In this document: positions 15,201-22,222 of the stretch, one piece after another
Layout: each line of letters starts with the position of its first letter
How positions within the stretch are numbered: position 1 is the stretch's first letter
DNA from: DATHTC01 sp035456465
GTDB taxonomy: Bacteria > Actinomycetota > Thermoleophilia > Gaiellales > Gaiellaceae
Direction of reading: 5' to 3'
Length of the DNA: 26,824 nucleotides
Assembly (NCBI GenBank): GCA_035456465.1
Contig: DATIDD010000074.1
Location: forward strand, 1-26,824
Notes under the pieces: generated by a model
What the model saw: only the letters and a program-made list of their open reading frames with translations
Database searches by the model: none
Told to the model about the DNA's origin: nothing
Position numbers and translations under genes: made by a program

Positions 15201-16150
15201 GCGTCCGCACCGAGCAGGCCCTCGGCCGCACGCCGCTCCAGGTGCTCGGCCGCCGCCTCGAGTCGGACGGCGGAGCGGCGCCGGGGGACAGGGTCGTCTC
15301 GATCCTCCGCGGCGGCGAGGAGGTCTGGTTGTCCCTCACCGAGGCGGTGATGCGCGACCCCGCCGGCGCGGTCGCCGGTCGCATCTACGCCTTCCGCGAC
15401 ATCTCCTCCGACCGGCTCGTCGAGCAGATGAAGACGGAGTTCGTGACGACGGTCTCGCAGGAGCTGCGCCGCCCGCTCACCTCGATCTACGGATTCGCCG
15501 AGACGCTCCTCCGCCGCGACGTCGACTTCGGCGAGGACGAGCGCCGGACGTTCCTCGGGTACATCGCGTCGGAGTCGGAGCGCCTCACGTCGATCGTCGA
15601 CGCGCTGCTCAGCGTTGCCCGCCTCGACGCCGGCGACCTCCAGATCGCGCTGGCGCCGACGGACGTCGCGGCGGCCGTCGCCGAGACCGTCGCCGGCCAG
15701 GAGCAGAGCGCGGCCGGCAACGGCCACCGCTTCGTCGTCGAGCTGCCGGACGAGCCGCTGGCGGCTCACGCCGATCCCGACAAGCTGCGCCAGGTCCTCG
15801 CGAACCTCCTCGACAACGCTGTCAAGTACTCGCCGGCGGGAGGAACGGTGACCGTCGCCGCCCGCAGGCACGACGACCGGGTCGAGATCAGCGTCGCCGA
15901 CCGCGGGATCGGGATCCCGGAGGGCGAGCAGGAGCGGATCTTCCGCAAGTTCTACCGCGCAGACGCGGCCGCGCTGCGGGCCGGCGGGGGCGGCACCGGG
16001 CTCGGGCTCTTCATCGTCCGCGGCCTCGTCCGCGCGATGGGCGGGCGCATCTGGGTCAGCTCCCGCGAGGGGGAGGGGTCGAGCTTCACGTTCGAGCTCC
16101 CGGCGGCGCCGGCGGCCGTCAGGAGTGAATCGGAGCCCGAGCGGGTATAG
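12230..16150 (+). CDS. Membrane multi-GAF/PAS sensor histidine kinase with Gln in place of the H-box His
   Basis: 1306 residues from a GTG at 12230, preceded by a G-rich ribosome site; an in-frame GTG at 12203 precedes the -10 and is rejected. Three membrane helices (about 8-30, 43-66, 76-94) are followed by five GAF-like domains (about 124-281, 297-447, 464-611, 626-784, 794-951). A PAS domain (about 960-1062, ILANIADGIVAVDRDG) and a kinase core follow. The H-box reads FVTTVSQELRRPLTSIYGF: position 1077 is Gln (CAG), not His. The ATPase boxes are intact: LANLLDNAVKYSP (N), DRGIGIP (G1), IFRKFYR (F) and GTGLGLFIVRGL (G2). It should sense small ligands or redox signals at the inner membrane. 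Without the phosphoacceptor it may act in trans, as a phosphatase, or as a pseudokinase. It is followed 23 nt later by a response regulator. Confidence 0.9.
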   Translation: MTSESQAIYLNAVPLLALGALYLAAAATLAPALWRERARTRALDLAPALVFPAGGIAATLFGLVVLEAREPVGNRPWLVLVGVVVASIPALLYFARFPDRELVITGPRRALESEERQADEARRRDALARATADLTAAGSVEDLGRRLAAHACELFAVDFAAFNVVDGPTARGVAARLAGEDMPWDDVVVDAEAEPSGIASAVVGAAPITIYEVGASPIASRRLRERIGARSAMFVPLLGEDGVVGVLSLATRSPRAFTPAELALGQELAAEAALALERLRSATALAEALERERLVARISGRLRSESELGTLLDVAVSETGPALSADRCFVRLAARAGSPTELREWRRSGLRPVSSAERLPVSELAEAERRTVAVEDIEADSALEGRQHLVQLGSLAALATPIVVLDEVIGVVGAHRAVVRRWTADEVALVEAVAREVGLAVRTARLLDENRRRLGQQESLLKAAHALTGDLELDSVMRRLVAEAVRLVGGDAADCWIFEGEGSTLRCRAVFGLPASEIGRRIRAEGNMRASIERGRPLLKRRFGETERPEPSEPYRVFAEVMDAPISAGGRVRGVLGVCAREEGTFDEEHLEVLGAFARLASLALENAEVFEERSRQARVQRSFSRIAAVLAEPLSRSETLEAVAHAAVEALGGAHAGVVARGAGGLALVGGYALPPALEATLAAGLSAGEPALADAAGSGRVIASSSLAGDERFAADFRKAAAVDGARSLVGIPVAFGDGELTLVLVFFDDERRLSDDDLELAQHLARVARASLERSLVFEEERSARSLAQHLARTSSVLATELDPAAVLEEVVREAPALVGVEAAAIRLVEGDELVVSAVHGLARPAQLLGERSPVTGWLAGDVVQSRGPLALEDTAADQRHLAADSVLRTGFRAYAGVPLVAAEGVVHGVLSLYGSQPKAWTQEEIEALSALAAGASAALQNAELYQRVAIEKERSVAILANIADGIVAVDRDGGVVLWNRAAEQITGVRTEQALGRTPLQVLGRRLESDGGAAPGDRVVSILRGGEEVWLSLTEAVMRDPAGAVAGRIYAFRDISSDRLVEQMKTEFVTTVSQELRRPLTSIYGFAETLLRRDVDFGEDERRTFLGYIASESERLTSIVDALLSVARLDAGDLQIALAPTDVAAAVAETVAGQEQSAAGNGHRFVVELPDEPLAAHADPDKLRQVLANLLDNAVKYSPAGGTVTVAARRHDDRVEISVADRGIGIPEGEQERIFRKFYRADAAALRAGGGGTGLGLFIVRGLVRAMGGRIWVSSREGEGSSFTFELPAAPAAVRSESEPERV

Positions 16151-16173
16151 GGGCGCGGCCTGCCAGGCCTTCC

Positions 16174-16611
16174 ATGACGCGCGTACTGGTTATCGACGAC
16201 GAGGCGCCGATCCGCCTCCTCTGCCGCGTGAACCTCGAAGCGGAGGGCATGCGCGTGCTCGAGGCCGCCGACGGGCCGAGCGGCCTCGACGCGGCGAAGC
16301 GGGAGCGCCCCGACCTGATCCTCCTCGACGTGATGATGCCGGGGCTCGACGGCTGGCGGGTCGCCGAGCAGCTGCTCGAGGACGAGCGGACGCGGGAGAT
16401 CCCGATCGCGTTCCTGACCGCCCGGGCGGAGTTCCGCGACCGGGCGCGCGGGATCGACATCGGGGGCATCGACTACATCACGAAGCCGTTCAACCCGGTC
16501 GAGCTGGCGTCGGTCGTGCGCGACCTGCTGGCGCGGATCGAGCGTGGCGAGGGGGACGAGCTGCGCCGCGAGAAGCTCGCCGATCTCCGCGCCGTGCTGA
16601 GCGGCGAGTAG
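16174..16611 (+). CDS. Single-domain response regulator (CheY-like)
   Basis: 145 residues from the ATG at 16174. The receiver domain is complete: acidic pair D9-D10 (VLVIDDEAP), phosphoacceptor D52 (ILLDVMMPG), T82 (FLTARAE) and K104 (YITKPFNP). A C-terminal helix (GDELRREKLADLRAVLSGE) follows, with no DNA-binding or enzymatic output domain. It must act through protein contacts or pass phosphate onward. It lies 23 nt after the large sensor and is probably co-transcribed. As its Asp is intact while the partner H-box His is missing, its phosphate may come from another kinase (inference). Confidence 0.93.
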   Translation: MTRVLVIDDEAPIRLLCRVNLEAEGMRVLEAADGPSGLDAAKRERPDLILLDVMMPGLDGWRVAEQLLEDERTREIPIAFLTARAEFRDRARGIDIGGIDYITKPFNPVELASVVRDLLARIERGEGDELRREKLADLRAVLSGE

Positions 16612-16627
16612 CGCCCGGGCGCGCGCG

Positions 16628-17581
16628 CTACCGCGCCGACTGGGCGAGCAGGATCCCGGCGAGGACGATCGCGCCGCCGACGAGCTGCGCCGTCCCGAGC
16701 GTCTCGCCGAGCCACGCCCACGCGACGATCGCGGCCGCGACGGGCTCGAGCATCGCCACGATCCCGACGCGGGTGGCCGAGACGTGGCGCAACGCCGAGA
16801 CGACGAGGCCGAACGTCGCCATCGTCCCGACCACGACGATGAAGACGACGAGCAGCCACACCGGGAGAGACGAGTCCTCGAGGTTCCCGAGCAGGGAGAC
16901 GTGGTCGTCAAGCGCGTCGAACGGGAACTCCCACACCGGGCTCACGACGAGCCAGAACAGCGCCGAGAAGGCGAACCCGTAGGCCGACAGCGAGATCGGG
17001 TCGCGCGTGCGGACGCCCCGTTCGGCGGTGAGGATGTAAACGGCGTAGCAGACGCAGGCCGCGAGTGCGGCCGCGATCCCGAGCCCGTCGAGCGAGCTGC
17101 CGCCCTCGCTCCAGAGCTCCACGATCAGCGACAGGCCCACGAGCGCGAGCACGAGCGCCGCCCAGACGCGGCGGCGCACCCGCTCGTGGAGCACGTACCG
17201 CGCCCACAGCGCGACGAGCAGCGGTGCGAGGTACTCGATCAGCAGCGCGATCCCGACCGGGAGCTTGTGGATCGAGAGGAAGTAGAACCACTGCACGAAG
17301 GCGACGCCCGTGACGCCGAAGGCGACGAGGAACGGCAGCTCGCGCCTGGTCACCCGGAGCCGCGACGGATCGGTCAGGGCGACGATCAGGCCGAGCCCGA
17401 GCGCGGCTCCGACCGACCGCGCCTGGGTCAGCTGGAGCGACGTGAGCCCGGACTCGAGCACGACCTTCGAGACGGTGCCGTTGATCCCGAACAGGATCGC
17501 CGCGGTCGCGACCATCGCCAGCCCGAGCGCGGGCCGGCGGTCGAGCGGCTGGCCCTCGACGTGGATGATCGGCTCGCCCAC
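16628..17581 (-). CDS. EamA/DMT-family transporter
   Basis: 317 residues from a GTG at 17581. Ten hydrophobic helices are arranged as two EamA repeats: the first begins ALGLAMVATAAILFGINGTVSKVVLESG, the second GLGIAAALAACVCYAVYILTAERG. The final helix is LVGGAIVLAGILLAQSAR. DMT transporters export or exchange amino acids and metabolites at the cell membrane; the substrate cannot be told from sequence. A TAGCGT hexamer 8 nt upstream of the GTG suggests a leaderless transcript. It is convergent with the response regulator, with only 16 nt between stops. Confidence 0.9.
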   Translation of the reverse strand: MGEPIIHVEGQPLDRRPALGLAMVATAAILFGINGTVSKVVLESGLTSLQLTQARSVGAALGLGLIVALTDPSRLRVTRRELPFLVAFGVTGVAFVQWFYFLSIHKLPVGIALLIEYLAPLLVALWARYVLHERVRRRVWAALVLALVGLSLIVELWSEGGSSLDGLGIAAALAACVCYAVYILTAERGVRTRDPISLSAYGFAFSALFWLVVSPVWEFPFDALDDHVSLLGNLEDSSLPVWLLVVFIVVVGTMATFGLVVSALRHVSATRVGIVAMLEPVAAAIVAWAWLGETLGTAQLVGGAIVLAGILLAQSAR

Positions 17582-17589
17582 GCCGCGCG

Positions 17590-17595
17590 ACGCTA
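17590..17595 (-). promoter_or_regulatory. -10 hexamer of the EamA gene (leaderless)
   Basis: TAGCGT on the minus strand ends 8 nt before the GTG at 17581. Confidence 0.4.
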
Positions 17596-17676
17596 TCCGA
17601 CGGCGCCGGCGCGCCCGTGCGGTCTCCGGAGGCGCGAAGGACCGTCGCCGGAGCCGGCACTACACTGCGGGAGCAG

Positions 17677-17750
17677 CGGGGCGTAGCTCAGCCTGGTAGA
17701 GCACCGCGTTTGGGACGCGGAAGTCGCCGGTTCGAATCCGGCCGCCCCGA
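17677..17750 (+). tRNA. tRNA-Pro(TGG)
   Basis: The acceptor stem is CGGGGCG/CGCCCCG. The D arm is present, the anticodon arm is CCGCG-TTTGGGA-CGCGG with TGG at 34-36, and the T arm is GCCGG-TTCGAAT-CCGGC. The discriminator is A and CCA is not encoded. A TACACT -10 hexamer lies at 17661-17666. Confidence 0.95.
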
Positions 17751-17771
17751 TGAGGCCCAGGCAGTCGGAGC

Positions 17772-18932
17772 TCAGGCAGGCGTCGGCGCGGGGGCCGCGG
17801 CCGGTGCCCGCTGCGCGGCCGCGACGTGTCTCGCGATCGCCTTCGCCTCGTGTCCCACCTGACGCAGCGCGCCGCCGAAGGTGACGGTGAAGCCGACGAA
17901 GTGGAGCCCCGGCGCGAGCGGGTCTTCCTGCGCCCCCCGGGCGAGCGGCAGCCCGGCCGCGTCCAGCACGCCGAGGTGGCCGACGAGCGGCTCGAGCCCC
18001 GGACGGAAGCCCGTGGCGGCGACGACGGCGTCGACGCGGAAGCGGCTGCCGTCGGCGAGCACCACCTCGTCGCCGTCGAAGCGCTCGAGCGCCGGGACGA
18101 CCTCGACCGTCCCGCGCCGCACCGCGGCCACGATCCCCACGTCGACGATCGGGATCTTCCGCCGCTCGAGGAAGCGGCTGTAGGGCCGCGGCTGCGGCGG
18201 CAGCCCCTGCGCCGAGAGATCGGGCAGCGAGACGCGCCGCAGCCCGGCGGCGACGGGGTCGACGACCCACGCGGGCAGCCGCGACAGGACGATGCCGAGC
18301 GCTTGCGAGGGAACGCCGGCGGTGTCGCGCCTGACGACGTGCGGCGGCGTCCGCACCGCGAGCCGGACGCGCGCCGCGCCGCCGGCCGCGAGGTCGACCG
18401 CGATCTCCGCGCCCGAGTTCCCGGCGCCGACGACGAGCGCGTCCCGGCCGCGGTACGGCTCGGGATTTCGGTAGTCCGCCGAGTGGACGACGGGCCCCGG
18501 GAAGCTCTCGCGCCCGGGCCACTCCGGGAGGACGGGTTGCGCGTTCAGTCCCGTGGCGACGACGACGCGCCCGGCCGTGATCGTGCGTGAGCCCGCGCTC
18601 AGGGCCCAGCCTGCGCCGTCGCGGTCGATCCGCTCGACCGTCGTCCCGGTCAGGACGTCGAGCCCCTGCGCGCGCGCGTACGCGTGCAGGTAGGCGCGGA
18701 CGCCGTCCCGCGACGGCCAGGCGCCCAGCGAGCGCGGCATCGGCTGGCCGGGAAGCCCCGACAGGCGCCGGTGCGTGTGGAGCTGCAGACGGTCGTAGCG
18801 GGTCGCCCACGACGTGCCCACGTCGTCGCCGGACTCGATCACGAGCGCCGCGACGCCCTCGCGACGCAGCATCGCCGCGACGGCGAGGCCTGCCGAGCCG
18901 CCCCCGACGACCGCGACCGGGGTCCTGGTCAC
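17772..18932 (-). CDS. FAD-dependent NAD(P)-binding oxidoreductase, flavin monooxygenase-like
   Basis: 386 residues from a GTG at 18932. The FAD-binding Rossmann motif is VAVVGGGSAGLAVAA at the N-terminus, and the NAD(P)H motif is ALVVGAGNSGAEIAVDLA in the middle. Between them FPGPVVHSADYR matches the FMO fingerprint (FxGxxxHxxxY/F). VDAVVAATGFRP and GLHFVGF are typical C-terminal segments. It probably oxygenates a small organic substrate with NADPH and O2; the substrate is unknown. Its start overlaps the stop of the CtaG-like gene as GTGA, so the two are translationally coupled. The C-terminus is Ala/Pro-rich, and the gene is convergent with tRNA-Pro, 22 nt away. Confidence 0.9.
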   Translation of the reverse strand: MTRTPVAVVGGGSAGLAVAAMLRREGVAALVIESGDDVGTSWATRYDRLQLHTHRRLSGLPGQPMPRSLGAWPSRDGVRAYLHAYARAQGLDVLTGTTVERIDRDGAGWALSAGSRTITAGRVVVATGLNAQPVLPEWPGRESFPGPVVHSADYRNPEPYRGRDALVVGAGNSGAEIAVDLAAGGAARVRLAVRTPPHVVRRDTAGVPSQALGIVLSRLPAWVVDPVAAGLRRVSLPDLSAQGLPPQPRPYSRFLERRKIPIVDVGIVAAVRRGTVEVVPALERFDGDEVVLADGSRFRVDAVVAATGFRPGLEPLVGHLGVLDAAGLPLARGAQEDPLAPGLHFVGFTVTFGGALRQVGHEAKAIARHVAAAQRAPAAAPAPTPA

Positions 18933-19681
18933 GGGTCATCTGTACCACGATCCTCGGCCGCGAGGAAGCGAAAGAAGAGGATCGCGAAGGCGGCGAAGAA
19001 CACCACCGCCTGCTCGCCGGCCATGGTCACGCCGGCGATCTGCTGGTCCTCGAGCGCGGAGAGGCCCCAGCGCGGGAAGCCGTCCTCGTAGAAGTCGTAG
19101 ATCGGATCCGGCAGGAGCGCGAGCAGCAGTCCCACGGGGCTCGCGAGCACGAACGCCCCGAACACGTAGGCCGCGCGGCCCTGCAGCGAGAGCCGCGCCG
19201 GCTCGTCCTGGAGCACCGGCCACCACAGCATCGTCCCGGCGGCGAGGTAGCACGCGTGCTCGAGGTGGAGCAGCGTGTGCGGGTGCTCGAGGGCCGTGTC
19301 GTAGGCGGGCGGCAGGTGCCAGAGGAAGTACGCCGCCAGCCAGACCGGGAGCGTGACGGCAGGATGGAGGAGCAGCCGCGCCCCCGGGAGCCGCGCCACG
19401 TCGTCCGCCAGCGCGGGCGGCACCCCCAGGACGAGCAGCAGCGGCGCCCATTCGGCGAGCGCCACGTTCTGCAGCAGGTGCGCCGTCAGCAGGTGGAACG
19501 AGAGCGACTCGAGCGGGCTCACCGAGACGACGAGGAGCAGCAGCAGTCCCGCGCCGAAGGCCGCGACGCGCCACGGCGGGGCCGGGCGGCGGCGAACCGC
19601 GACGGCGTACCCCGCAGCGAGGACGACGAGCCCCGCGACCGCCTCCGGGTGACTCGTCCACGCGAACGGGTCGGGCCGCAC
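18929..19681 (-). CDS. CtaG-like (caa3-type cytochrome oxidase assembly) membrane protein
   Basis: 250 residues from a GTG at 19681. It has about seven membrane helices with the family segments VSVSPLESLSFHLLTAHLLQNVALAEWAPLLLVLG, FLWHLPPAYDTALEHPHTLLHLEHACYLAAG and MLWWPVL. Conserved histidines (HLLTAHLLQ, WHLPP, HLEHA) are candidates for copper binding. The C-terminal region DQQIAGVTMAGEQ ends in a last helix. It probably helps copper insertion into the terminal oxidase, although no oxidase gene is nearby. A longer frame reaches 19720, but that would start inside tRNA-Gly. The GTG at 19681 is preferred because TAGCGT lies 7 nt upstream. It is coupled to the flavoprotein downstream. Confidence 0.85.
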   Translation of the reverse strand: MRPDPFAWTSHPEAVAGLVVLAAGYAVAVRRRPAPPWRVAAFGAGLLLLLVVSVSPLESLSFHLLTAHLLQNVALAEWAPLLLVLGVPPALADDVARLPGARLLLHPAVTLPVWLAAYFLWHLPPAYDTALEHPHTLLHLEHACYLAAGTMLWWPVLQDEPARLSLQGRAAYVFGAFVLASPVGLLLALLPDPIYDFYEDGFPRWGLSALEDQQIAGVTMAGEQAVVFFAAFAILFFRFLAAEDRGTDDP

Positions 19682-19682
19682 G

Positions 19683-19699
19683 GGCGCTACGCTAGCGCC
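19683..19699. promoter_or_regulatory. Palindromic back-to-back -10 region shared by CtaG-like gene and tRNA-Gly
   Basis: GGCGCTA-CGC-TAGCGCC is a perfect 7-bp inverted repeat. It contains TACGCT (19688-19693, plus strand), placed as -10 for tRNA-Gly, and TAGCGT (19694-19689, minus strand), placed as -10 for the CtaG-like gene. The two hexamers overlap almost completely. Confidence 0.45.
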
Positions 19700-19705
19700 G
19701 CCCCC

Positions 19706-19776
19706 GCGGGCGTAGCTCAACGGCAGAGCCCCAGCCTTCCAAGCTGGTTATGCGGGTTCGATTCCCGCCGCCCGCT
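19706..19776 (+). tRNA. tRNA-Gly(TCC)
   Basis: The acceptor stem is GCGGGCG/CGCCCGC, and the anticodon arm CCAGC-CTTCCAA-GCTGG has TCC at 34-36. The T arm is GCGGG-TTCGATT-CCCGC, the discriminator is T, and CCA is not encoded. The D loop is short (71 nt in total). Confidence 0.95.
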
Positions 19777-19835
19777 TGCGGACACGTCTCCGTTCCGTTC
19801 GTCAGCGACGCCCACACGACGGAGGATCAGACGGC

Positions 19836-19946
19836 ATGGGGGCGCCGCCGCCGGACCAGGTCGTCGCGCACACGAACCTGAGGGCGCCGGGGCGGACGGC
19901 CGGGACGGTCGCGACCAAGGACGTGGACTTCGCCGGCACGTCGTGA
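19836..19946 (+). CDS. Possible 36-residue small ORF
   Basis: An ATG at 19836 preceded by GGAGGA about 9 nt upstream opens a 36-residue frame: MGAPPPDQVVAHTNLRAPGR, then TAGTVATKDVDFAGTS and a TGA. The ribosome site is the best in this 215-nt gap between tRNA-Gly and the potassium channel gene, which holds nothing else I recognise. There is no known domain and composition is not decisive, so this could be a gene remnant or noise. Confidence 0.25.
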   Translation: MGAPPPDQVVAHTNLRAPGRTAGTVATKDVDFAGTS

Positions 19947-19991
19947 AGGCCGCACCGCGCCCGGCCACCGACGGGCCGAATCCGCGTCGCG

Positions 19992-20435
19992 TCAGCGCAT
20001 CGCGGCCAGCTCGTCGAGCTTGCGCTCGAGCTCGTCGAAGCGCTTCGCCATCAGGTCGCGGTCGGTCAGCTCGTCCTCCATGCGAGCGGCCTCGTGCTCC
20101 CGGGTGGCCCGCGCGACGAACGTCGACGTGATCACCGCGGTCACGATGGCGATGAACGCGGTCCCTTCGAGCATCACCGCCGCTCCGACGAGCTTGCCGC
20201 CCACGTGGGTCGGGGTGACGTCGCCGTAGCCGACGGTCGTGACCGTCTGCAGCGCCCACCACATCCCGATGCCGATGCTCGGATACTCCTCGCTGTCGAT
20301 CAGCCTGATCAGCAGGCCCGCGCCGACCACGACGGCGGCCGTCGCGACCACGATGACGCCGGCGGCGTTCCGCACCGACGGAGGCTCCCGCATGAAGCGC
20401 GTGAGCCGTCGCTCGACGAGGTTCAGCCTGCCCAT
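19992..20435 (-). CDS. Two-TM potassium channel (ion channel family)
   Basis: 147 residues from the ATG at 20435, with GAGGTG about 9 nt upstream. The layout is a cationic N-terminus (GRLNLVERRLTRF), TM1 (AAGVIVVATAAVVVGAGLLI, about 24-43), a pore helix (MWWALQTVTT), the selectivity filter TVGYGD at 67-72, TM2 (LVGAAVMLEGTAFIAIVTAVITSTF) and a C-terminal coiled coil (DRDLMAKRFDELERKLDELA). It should form a tetrameric K+-selective pore in the inner membrane. There is no RCK or cyclic-nucleotide domain, so gating is by the coiled coil or unknown. The longer upstream frame (to 20618) is Arg-rich and not part of the protein. Confidence 0.9.
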   Translation of the reverse strand: MGRLNLVERRLTRFMREPPSVRNAAGVIVVATAAVVVGAGLLIRLIDSEEYPSIGIGMWWALQTVTTVGYGDVTPTHVGGKLVGAAVMLEGTAFIAIVTAVITSTFVARATREHEAARMEDELTDRDLMAKRFDELERKLDELAAMR

Positions 20436-20591
20436 GGCTCGAGCACCTCGGCGCGCGTGTCGGCGGGGGCGATTCCCTCCACGGCCATGACTGCGGTCCT
20501 CCCTCCGTCGCATACGAGACAGCGGTTCGTCCGTCACCACGTCGTCGTCCGCCGTGTCGGCGACCAGACGCTCGGCGACCGATCCCGAAAT

Positions 20592-20609
20592 TCTCGGCGC
20601 CGGCCGAGA
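20592..20609. other. Inverted repeat in the channel-phosphatase divergent region
   Basis: TCTCGGC and GCCGAGA form a perfect 7-bp inverted repeat around GCCG, 51 nt upstream of the PhoD-like start. It is a candidate operator. The rest of this 224-nt gap holds only the -10 hexamer at 20646-20651. Confidence 0.35.
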
Positions 20610-20645
20610 CGGGTGCAACGTGCCGCCGCTCGGGTGGCCGGTCGC

Positions 20646-20651
20646 TAGGCT
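20646..20651 (+). promoter_or_regulatory. -10 hexamer of the PhoD-like gene (leaderless)
   Basis: TAGGCT ends 8 nt before the GTG at 20660, and no ribosome site is present. Confidence 0.4.
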
Positions 20652-20659
20652 GCGCGGCC

Positions 20660-22180
20660 GTGCTTCGGGGACTCCTCGCCGTCGGGCTCGCCGCCCTGGT
20701 CGCGCCGGCGGCCGCCGGGGCTGCGCCGCGCTTCCCGCTCGGCGTCGCGGCCGGCGACGTCGGGCCCGACGGGGCGATCCTCTGGGCCGCCCTCTCCCGC
20801 CCCGGCACCGTCTGGGCGGAGGTCTCGCGCGACCGCCGCTTCCGCGGGATGCCGTCGGCCCGGGTCCGCCTGCGGACGACCAGGCTCGGCGGGATCGTCG
20901 CCTCCGGCCGCGTCGCCGCGCTCGCGCCCGGGCGGCGGTACTGGTACCGGGTCAGGCTCGGTCGCGCGACGAGCGGCGTCGGCTCGTTCCGCACGGCGCC
21001 GCCGCCCCGGGCCGCGGCCACCGTGCGCTTCGCGGTCTCGGGCGACGCCGACGGCGCGATCGACCCGAGCACCCGGCGGCCCGCCTACAACCGCTTCGAG
21101 GTCTACGGGCGCATGGCGGCCGAGGGGAACGACTTCAACGTCAACCTCGGCGACACGATCTACTCCGACAGCGAGGTCTCGGGCCTGCCGCCGGCCCTGA
21201 CCGTCGCCGCGAAGGCGGCGAAGTACCGGCAGAACCTCTCGTACCCCGCGCTCCGCCGGCTGCGGGCGGCCACCGGCCTGTACAGCCACTGGGACGACCA
21301 CGAGTTCGTCAACGACTTCACCGTGCCCGAGCACGGCGCCGCGCTCTACCGTGCCGGGCGGACGGCGTTCGCCGCGTACGCGCCCGTCGCGTGGACGCCC
21401 CGCGACGGCCTCTTCCGGCGCTTCCGCTGGGGACGCACGCTCGAGCTCTTCTTCCTCGACGAGCGCTCGTTCCGCAGCGCCAAGGCCACGTCCGCCTGCG
21501 GCGGCGACCTCGCACCGACCGCGCCCCAGCCGGTCCGCGACGCGTTCGCGTCGCTCGCGCCGAGCCTGGCGACGCCGGTCGCGCAGGGCTGCCTCGACGC
21601 GATCGCCGACCCGTCGAGGACGATGCTCGGCCGGGCGCAGTACGAGCGCTTCACGCGTGCCGTCGCGGCGTCCACGGCGACCTGGAAGGTCGTCGTCAAC
21701 GAGGTGCCGATCCAGCAGTTCTACGCGCTCCCGTACGACCGCTGGGAGGGATACGCGGCCGAGCGCGAGCGGCTGCTCCGGTTCCTGCAGGCGAACGTCC
21801 GCAACGTCGTGTTCCTGACGACAGACGCGCACGCGAACTTCGTCAACGAGGTCCGCCTGCGCACGCTCGGCGCCGACGGGCCGCAGGGAACCGGGATCTG
21901 GGAAGTCGTGACCGGACCGGTCGCCACCGCCTCGTACTCGCGGGAGATCGACGAGGCGCTGGGCCGGCCCGGTGCCGGTGCCGCCGTCACCGGCCTGTTC
22001 CTGAAGCCGGCGCCGCCGCGGGGCGTGGGCATGGCGTGCGCCGCTCCGGACGTGTTCAGCTACGCCGAGGTGCGGGCGACGCCGGCGACGCTGTCGGTCA
22101 CGCCGAAAGACGCCGCGGGCCGGCTCGTGCGCGAGGCGACCGGCTCGCCCTGCGGGCCGTTCACGCTCCGCGCGCGGTAG
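20660..22180 (+). CDS. Secreted PhoD-like alkaline phosphatase/phosphodiesterase
   Basis: 506 residues from a GTG at 20660. A signal peptide (MLRGLLAVGLAALVAPAAAG) is followed by an N-terminal fibronectin-like domain (FPLGVAAGDVGPDGAILWA), typical of PhoD. The metal-site motifs follow in order: RFAVSGDADG, NVNLGDTIYSDSE, YSHWDDHEFVND and FLTTDAHANFV. The family hydrolyses phosphate mono- or diesters outside the membrane using Fe/Ca. There is no visible Tat twin-arginine, which is unusual as PhoD is often a Tat substrate; here the leader has only one Arg. Cysteines in the second half (SACGG, QGCLD, MACAAP, SPCGPF) suggest disulfides. It probably scavenges phosphate and is followed by an AI-2E-type transporter 42 nt downstream. 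Confidence 0.88.
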   Translation: MLRGLLAVGLAALVAPAAAGAAPRFPLGVAAGDVGPDGAILWAALSRPGTVWAEVSRDRRFRGMPSARVRLRTTRLGGIVASGRVAALAPGRRYWYRVRLGRATSGVGSFRTAPPPRAAATVRFAVSGDADGAIDPSTRRPAYNRFEVYGRMAAEGNDFNVNLGDTIYSDSEVSGLPPALTVAAKAAKYRQNLSYPALRRLRAATGLYSHWDDHEFVNDFTVPEHGAALYRAGRTAFAAYAPVAWTPRDGLFRRFRWGRTLELFFLDERSFRSAKATSACGGDLAPTAPQPVRDAFASLAPSLATPVAQGCLDAIADPSRTMLGRAQYERFTRAVAASTATWKVVVNEVPIQQFYALPYDRWEGYAAERERLLRFLQANVRNVVFLTTDAHANFVNEVRLRTLGADGPQGTGIWEVVTGPVATASYSREIDEALGRPGAGAAVTGLFLKPAPPRGVGMACAAPDVFSYAEVRATPATLSVTPKDAAGRLVREATGSPCGPFTLRAR

Positions 22181-22222
22181 CGGCAGAGAGGGAAACCTCG
22201 CGCGCGCGACGAACGTCCGGGC

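Noticed and set aside
12986..15871. 961-codon minus-strand open frame across the sensor kinase
   Set aside because: Antisense shadow of the GAF/PAS kinase with low-complexity sequence.
19682..19720. Longer N-terminus for the CtaG-like protein
   Set aside because: That start lies inside tRNA-Gly and adds a Gly/Ala-rich tail unlike the family.
19944..19946. UGA at the end of the 36-residue ORF as another selenocysteine codon
   Set aside because: Downstream translation is low complexity and there is no SECIS-like hairpin or conserved motif.
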